A stretch of DNA of 12,085 bases from positions 19,358 through 31,442 of the forward strand of contig JAFNGP010000083.1 in assembly GCA_017885175.1 (NCBI GenBank). The letters run 5' to 3'. How positions within the stretch are numbered: position 1 is the stretch's first letter; each line of letters opens with the position of its first letter. This DNA is from a bacterium (GTDB lineage: Bacteria > Krumholzibacteriota > Krumholzibacteriia > Krumholzibacteriales > Krumholzibacteriaceae). Shown piece by piece: positions 7,313-12,085 of the stretch. The notes under the pieces are model-generated. The model had not been told where the DNA came from and made no database searches. It saw nothing but the letters and a program-made list of their open reading frames with translations. The position numbers were made by a program, and so were the translations under genes.

Positions 7313-7331
7313 CTGCGATGGAGGCATTTTC

Positions 7332-9833
7332 GTGTTCCGGCGTTCCTCTATTCTGCGCGCGGCGAGCCGTTGTCTTCTCGCGGTTCTTGTTATAGCCGCG
7401 CGCGGGCCGGCATACGCCCAGGAACGCTCGCAGGATCTCAAAGGCAAGTTCGATGTGATCAGGCGATCGCTCGTGCTGGACGGGAGCGCCGTAACTACGG
7501 CCGGCAATCTCCAGATGAACGTGACGAACTTCGGCTTTCTCGGATCGCTTCCCAAGAGCAGCTATCCGATGTCCGATTCCCCCTCGGCCCAGTGGCCCGC
7601 GGGAAGCGGAGTCGAGTATCTCTATGCCGCCGGGCTCTGGATCGGCGCGGAGGTCGACGGCGTGCCCTCGGTCTCGACGAGCTATCCCGAAACGGAGTTC
7701 TATCCTCCGGACGATCCGATCGACGTCATCTACAGGACGAGCGAAGCGGCGAAGGGGGGACGCAATTACCCCGCGAATCCCGACGACGACGGCGACGGGC
7801 GAATCAACGAGGACTGGCTCAACGGACGCGACGACGACGGCGACGGGCTCATCGACGAGGATTTCGCCGCCATCGGGAAGCTCATGTACTCCTGCTGGTT
7901 CACGGACGATCAGGCCGTCGCGCGGCAGGTATGGCCGAATCACATGCCGCTCAATCTCAAGGTCCGCCAGGAGACGTACCAGTGGAGCGAAGAAAGCAGC
8001 TACAACGCCGTGGCCGTGCACTATACCATCAGCAACCGGGGCGTCAGATATCTCCAGAACGTCTATTTCGGAATATACGCCGATCTCGACGCGGGGCCGA
8101 GAAATACGCCGAGCTATTTCAAGGACGACCAGGTCGGTTCGTGGTCGGGCATCTGGTGCGCCCCCGTCGGCGGAGGCGTCAAGATGCCCGAGAAGATCAG
8201 CACGCTCTATGTCTACGACGACGACGGGGACGGCGGCAAAACGAAAGGGTATTTCGGCGTCGTGCTTCTCGGCACCCAAATGCTCATGCGGGACGGGAGC
8301 GTGGAGAAATTGCAGGAATCTCCCAACGCGATCCGCATTTTCGCCGGGCTGCTTCCGTACGAGCGCGGCGGCGAGCCGATCAACGACTTTCAGCGCTACG
8401 AGCTTCTCTCGAGAAGCGTGTTTCAGCCCAATACGGATCAGCCGAACGACTACAAGGCCCTCATGAGCGTGGGGCCGTTCTCCCTCTCCCCGGGGCAATC
8501 GATAGGGCTGGACATCGCGTACGCGGCCGGCGAGGGGTTCGAAGCGTTCCTCGACAACGCCGCGTTCATGAAGCTCATTTACAATGGCACGTGGATCGAC
8601 AAGGACAAGAATCGCAATACGGGAGTCAGCGGCCGGGAGTCGATTTTCATCGGCGACCCGAACTCCGCGCTCAACGGGGTATCTCCCGATCCGTGCGCGA
8701 ATGCGGAAAAGGTCAAGGTCGCCGTGCGCGACACGCTCTGGATAAACGCGGACTGCTCCGAAGAGAGCGAGCTCTGGAACTATCCGGATTGTTTCAAGGG
8801 GGCGATGCTCTTCAGGGATTTTCAGACGGGCATCAACGGCCGCGAGATCCAGATCAACTGGATCGCGAGCGAACCGCCGCCGCCGCCGAACATGCGCGCC
8901 GTCGTCGGCGACGGCGTCGTCGGCCTGATCTGGGATAACCTGAGCGAGATCACCCCCGATCCGATTACGCTGAAGATCGACTTCGAGGGCTACCAGGTAT
9001 GGAGGGCGGACGAATGGCACCGGCCGCTCGGGACGACGGTGACGAGCGGGCCGAGCGACGACCTGTGGCACCTGCTCGACAGCCGCGACCTCATGAACGA
9101 CGTCGAACCGAACCTCGATCTCAGGAAACCGTGGTTCGAAGGCGGATTTCAATACGAGCCTCTTCAGCAGGTCGCGGAGCGAGCGATTCTCCTCAAGGCC
9201 TTCGAGGAGAACCTCTACTACGACCCGCTCGGCAGGGTCCCCTGCCCTCCCGGAATCACGGAGGCGGAGTGCGACACGATGGAGGCGATCGCGCGCTGGA
9301 AGCTCGGATACGACGGCGGCAGGCAGTATTATCGATACATCGATCACGACGTGAAGAACGGGCTTCCCTATTTCTATTCCGTCATAGCGTATGAGCCGCT
9401 CTATTCCATGGGCAAGCCGAAAGGCATGGGGCGGGTGGATTCTCCCTATGCGAGTTTCGTGTACGCGGTGCCGCGGTCGGAAGCCCAGGAAGCGGAAGAT
9501 TTCGCGAAAACGGCCGTCTACGTCGTGCCGAATCCGGTCACGCGCGAAGCGATGGCGCCGTGGACGTTCGAACCGAACAACGCGGATCCTTCGGGAGAGA
9601 AGGCCGAATTCCGGAACCTCCCGAAGTGTTCGAACACCGTGCGTATATTCACCGTCGCGGGGGATCTCGTGCAGACCCTTCGCCACGACGGGAGCGCGGG
9701 GAACGGCACGCTCGCGTGGAACCTGGTCTCGCGGAACGGGCAGACCGTTACGAGCGGCGTGTATCTCTTCAGCGTCCGACCGGATGACGGGCGATTTCCG
9801 GAGTTCGTCGGCAAATTCGTGGTGATACGGTGA
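7332..9833 (+). CDS. Secreted protein A2: paralogue of A1 with calcium-loop, FN3-like and FlgD/T9SS-like domains (module copy 2)
   Basis: This 833-residue exported protein aligns with A1 from end to end, with more than half of residues identical by eye. A signal peptide (MFRRSS, then a hydrophobic core) ends at AYA (27-29) before Gln30. The calcium-loop motifs are DDDGDGRINED (151-161), DDDGDGLIDED (167-177) and DDDGDGG (296-302), with the same 16-residue spacing as in A1. A Pro run (515-519) precedes the FN3-like segment (GLIWDNL, FEGYQVWRADE). The C-terminal domain from YVVPNP (730-735) to VVIR (830-833) is the FlgD/sorting type. Eight mature cysteines match eight of the ten in A1; the other two A1 cysteines are Ala53 and Ala399 here. 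GTG 7332 is chosen because GGAGG (7320-7324) lies seven bases upstream and the signal peptide starts there. It is probably transcribed from its own extended -10 promoter and translationally coupled to B2. Function is not recognised; a secreted or surface structural or binding role is inferred. Confidence 0.89.
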   Translation: MFRRSSILRAASRCLLAVLVIAARGPAYAQERSQDLKGKFDVIRRSLVLDGSAVTTAGNLQMNVTNFGFLGSLPKSSYPMSDSPSAQWPAGSGVEYLYAAGLWIGAEVDGVPSVSTSYPETEFYPPDDPIDVIYRTSEAAKGGRNYPANPDDDGDGRINEDWLNGRDDDGDGLIDEDFAAIGKLMYSCWFTDDQAVARQVWPNHMPLNLKVRQETYQWSEESSYNAVAVHYTISNRGVRYLQNVYFGIYADLDAGPRNTPSYFKDDQVGSWSGIWCAPVGGGVKMPEKISTLYVYDDDGDGGKTKGYFGVVLLGTQMLMRDGSVEKLQESPNAIRIFAGLLPYERGGEPINDFQRYELLSRSVFQPNTDQPNDYKALMSVGPFSLSPGQSIGLDIAYAAGEGFEAFLDNAAFMKLIYNGTWIDKDKNRNTGVSGRESIFIGDPNSALNGVSPDPCANAEKVKVAVRDTLWINADCSEESELWNYPDCFKGAMLFRDFQTGINGREIQINWIASEPPPPPNMRAVVGDGVVGLIWDNLSEITPDPITLKIDFEGYQVWRADEWHRPLGTTVTSGPSDDLWHLLDSRDLMNDVEPNLDLRKPWFEGGFQYEPLQQVAERAILLKAFEENLYYDPLGRVPCPPGITEAECDTMEAIARWKLGYDGGRQYYRYIDHDVKNGLPYFYSVIAYEPLYSMGKPKGMGRVDSPYASFVYAVPRSEAQEAEDFAKTAVYVVPNPVTREAMAPWTFEPNNADPSGEKAEFRNLPKCSNTVRIFTVAGDLVQTLRHDGSAGNGTLAWNLVSRNGQTVTSGVYLFSVRPDDGRFPEFVGKFVVIR
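7501..8104 (+). repeat. Best-conserved block of the duplicated A gene, copy 2
   Basis: This is the counterpart of 2640-3243 at a constant offset of 4861 bases. Short islands at both ends are almost identical in DNA, including third codon positions, although the genes as a whole are clearly diverged. It covers the conserved N-terminal region of A2, up to just after the segment YADLDAGPRN. Confidence 0.7.
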
Positions 9834-12061
9834 TGCGTATGCGCGGATATCTGGCGGTTGCGGCTCTCGGTTGCGCGCTCGCGCTCGCATGCCTTTTCGG
9901 CTGCGATGAGAGCGTCTATATCGGAGATCCGGCGCTGAACCAGTCCCCGACGGTGCGCCTCACCGGCGGTCCGCCCGAGGGGGACACGACGAGCTACAAG
10001 ATCAAGTTCAGCTGGATGGGAAACGACCCCGACGGCGCCGTGGCGGGCTACGAATACGCCATGTGCGACGGAAGTCCGGGAGGCTTCGATCCCGCCGATA
10101 CGACAGGGCTCGACGCGTGGACGAAGATCTATTGCACCGACAGCACGTTCGCGTTCTCGGCCTACGAGAGCGGCGAAGAGGTGATCGTCGGCGTCAACAA
10201 GAAATCCTCGTATTGCCGAAAGGTCCATACGTTCTTCATCAGGGCGGTGGACGATAAAGGAATGAGATCCAAGGCCGCCTACCGGTCGTTCACCGCGGCC
10301 ACCCTGGCCCCCTTCGCCGTCATCGAGTCTCCGCGCAACCCGTTCATCGGGAGGGAGCAGCAGCTTCCCTCGCTCGTCAGGTTCGCCTGGGCGGGGTATG
10401 ACCCGATCGACGATCCGTGGAACGTCCAGGAGCCCGAATCGATCCGCTATTTTCTCGCCCCGCACTCGCTCAGCATCATCGAGAATCTGAACAAGCGGCC
10501 GGAGGATTTCGAGAGCCGCTGGTGCCCGTGGATCCCGTATCACGCGCCGGAAGACTCCGGAACTTCAACCGTTATCGGCGACGACGAGCTCCTCGCGAAA
10601 GGGTTCGGGTACGTATTCGTCGTCCAGGCCAAGGACGAGGCGGGCGCCGTGACGGCCGTGTTCGACGCGAGCCAGAACGTGAGGGTATTCAGGGTGTTCA
10701 ACCCTCCGGGACCGCTGCTCAGCGTCAGGGAGCGGAACCTCGGCACGTACACCTTCCTCGGCGGCAACAACAGGATACAGACGTTTCGCGTCCCCGGAGG
10801 CTTCACGCTCGATTTCAGCTGGACGGCCGACGCGACGAGCTACGGCGCCGTGATAAGCTCGTACCGGTACGGGTGGGACATCGCGGATCTCTCCGACCCG
10901 AGCGAATGGGACGTGCTCCCTTCTCCGCTCGTCAAATCGGCGCAGCTCATATCGTTCCGCACCGGAGTCCATACGCTCTTCATCGAGGCGACCGACAACA
11001 TGGGCACGACGACGCTCGCCCAGTTCGAAATGACGATCTTTCCCATGAAGATGGAGAAAAACCTGCTCTGGGTAGACGATTTCTACTCGACCGATTTCAC
11101 CCAGGTCCTCTACGCGTTTCCCACGGAAACGGAGCACAAGGAGTTCTGGCTGAAAATCTGCGGCAGGGCGAGGGATTTCGATCCGGGTTCCGACGTTTAC
11201 GTAACGGCAAGCAATAGCTTCCGCGAGCCGGATATCGAGATCCTGTGGAAATACAAGAACATCATCTGGACCTATTCGGCGAGCGACGACGTCATGGCGT
11301 GGGACGACATGGTCCGGTTCACGCCCGAATCGATGATCAACCCGGCGAGGAGCGCGAAATTCAATTACCTCGCGTATTACGCGTCGGCCGGCGGGCACAT
11401 TTGGACGGAAGGAAAGTCCGATTCGCGGGGAGGCCTCGGGGCGGTGCTCTCCATCACCAATCAATCGTTCCCGCGGAACCTCCGGTGCGAGATCGCGGGA
11501 CAGAGCACGGGGTGCGCGGGCGACACGAGCGGCGTCAACAGCATCGCGTACCGGACGTTTTGCGTGACCGTTGTCGACAAGGTCAGGCCGGCTCCGCGCA
11601 TCGACCCGCGGATGCCCACGCGGCGCATCGATTACGACGCCATGGCATACGCCTTCAAGGACACCCGCGAGAGAATCACGACGGCGCATCTCGATCTGCC
11701 CGACAGGCTCACGCTCTGGAGCCAGGTCGCGAAGGAAGGCAGGTTCTTCGATCCCCAGGTGCAGGGATTTACATACGTGGAACTGTACAATCCGACGTAC
11801 TGGATGAGAACGATCGGCGAGAGCAAACAGGAGTGCTTCAGCCCGATGTACCGGATGAGAGCCAGGTACGCGCTGTCCGCCGTGAACGGCGACGTCGTGG
11901 CGTTCTGGACGACGAAATACCAGGGGGTCGTCGCCGACGCTCCGGGAGCCGTGGACGCTCCGAGCGTGCACTTCGGATTTCCGCTCTGGTTCTTCAATCG
12001 CGCGCAGGTCGATTCGATCGCCGACGTCATCTTCGACGAATGGGGCATCTCCAAGTACTAG
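9833..12061 (+). CDS. Lipoprotein B2: paralogue of B1, three Ig/FN3-like domains plus GATase/ThuA-like C-terminal domain (module copy 2)
   Basis: This 742-residue predicted lipoprotein is clearly homologous to B1 along its whole length. The lipobox is LFGC with Cys24, followed by DESVYIG (B1 has SESVFIG). Ig/FN3-like domains lie at about 39-160 (FSWMGNDPDG, HTFFIRAVDDKG), 179-290 (RFAWAGYDP, VIGDDE, FVVQAKDEAG) and 295-405 (FSWTADAT, HTLFIEATDNMG). The C-terminal domain begins NLLWVDDFYSTDF (from 410), has NIIWTYSAS and AGGHIWTEG (519-527), and ends FGFPLWFFNRAQVDSIADV. The Cys of B1 in SCG is Glu here, so no catalytic nucleophile is conserved at that site. Extra cysteines not in B1 are 101, 128 and 231. 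ATG 9833 shares its A with the A2 stop codon (TGATG, 9831-9835), and GGTGA (9821-9825) lies seven bases upstream, so coupling to A2 is likely. GTG 9830 and ATG 9839 are alternative starts. Bases 12062-12085 after the stop show nothing recognisable. Confidence 0.88.
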   Translation: MRMRGYLAVAALGCALALACLFGCDESVYIGDPALNQSPTVRLTGGPPEGDTTSYKIKFSWMGNDPDGAVAGYEYAMCDGSPGGFDPADTTGLDAWTKIYCTDSTFAFSAYESGEEVIVGVNKKSSYCRKVHTFFIRAVDDKGMRSKAAYRSFTAATLAPFAVIESPRNPFIGREQQLPSLVRFAWAGYDPIDDPWNVQEPESIRYFLAPHSLSIIENLNKRPEDFESRWCPWIPYHAPEDSGTSTVIGDDELLAKGFGYVFVVQAKDEAGAVTAVFDASQNVRVFRVFNPPGPLLSVRERNLGTYTFLGGNNRIQTFRVPGGFTLDFSWTADATSYGAVISSYRYGWDIADLSDPSEWDVLPSPLVKSAQLISFRTGVHTLFIEATDNMGTTTLAQFEMTIFPMKMEKNLLWVDDFYSTDFTQVLYAFPTETEHKEFWLKICGRARDFDPGSDVYVTASNSFREPDIEILWKYKNIIWTYSASDDVMAWDDMVRFTPESMINPARSAKFNYLAYYASAGGHIWTEGKSDSRGGLGAVLSITNQSFPRNLRCEIAGQSTGCAGDTSGVNSIAYRTFCVTVVDKVRPAPRIDPRMPTRRIDYDAMAYAFKDTRERITTAHLDLPDRLTLWSQVAKEGRFFDPQVQGFTYVELYNPTYWMRTIGESKQECFSPMYRMRARYALSAVNGDVVAFWTTKYQGVVADAPGAVDAPSVHFGFPLWFFNRAQVDSIADVIFDEWGISKY

Positions 12062-12085
12062 ATACGCGGGTCCTGCCGCTGATTG

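Noticed and set aside
7269..9890. A long antisense open frame of 873 codons opposite A2, and similar ones of 817, 775 and 533 codons opposite A1, B1 and the permease region
   Set aside because: They run antisense to genes with signal peptides and clear domains. Their products are dominated by Arg, Asp, Glu, Val and His, as expected for a GC-rich shadow frame, and show no domain or start context.
1..12085. CRISPR arrays, tRNA or rRNA genes, insertion sequences and phage genes
   Set aside because: No regular short repeats with spacers, no cloverleaf or rRNA-like sequence, and no transposase or phage protein were recognised on either strand by reading.

Overview
The window reads entirely left to right. 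It comes from a GC-rich bacterium (roughly 60-65% G+C by eye) with a Gram-negative type envelope. It carries two large secreted proteins that end in a FlgD-like/T9SS-like sorting or anchoring domain, and two large lipoproteins. That combination with high GC points to a lineage near the FCB group, such as Eisenbacteria, Krumholzibacteriota, Latescibacterota or Zixibacteria. This placement is inferred from protein style only; there is no marker gene in the window.

Region 1 (1-2303) is the end of an ABC-2 export operon. It holds the last residues of an ATPase subunit (SIEDVF-type tail) and two homologous six-helix permeases of the YhhJ/YbhR/YbhS kind. The genes are joined by ATGA and GTGA stop/start overlaps. 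A 131-base gap follows (2304-2434), with no convincing terminator and only a weak promoter candidate.

Region 2 (2435-7194) and region 3 (7332-12061) are two diverged tandem copies of one two-gene module. Gene A (841 and 833 aa) has a Sec signal peptide, a conserved N-terminal region with DDDGDG calcium-loop motifs, a fibronectin-III-like segment and a C-terminal FlgD-type Ig domain. Gene B (742 aa in both copies with the starts chosen here) is a lipoprotein. It has three Ig/FN3-like domains followed by a conserved C-terminal domain that resembles a glutamine-amidotransferase/ThuA-like fold, with no conserved nucleophile. In both copies B starts at or next to the stop of A, which suggests coupled translation and a working A-B pair at the cell surface. 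Copy 2 has its own extended -10 promoter in an AT-rich island, and its 5' leader holds a small hairpin. The two copies differ in cysteine content in a paired way, which suggests paralogue-specific disulfides.

Functions of A and B are not recognised beyond these domains. The A/B module and its duplication are the most interesting content. Large antisense open frames opposite the A and B genes are GC-rich shadows and are not annotated. No RNA gene, CRISPR array, insertion sequence or phage element was seen.
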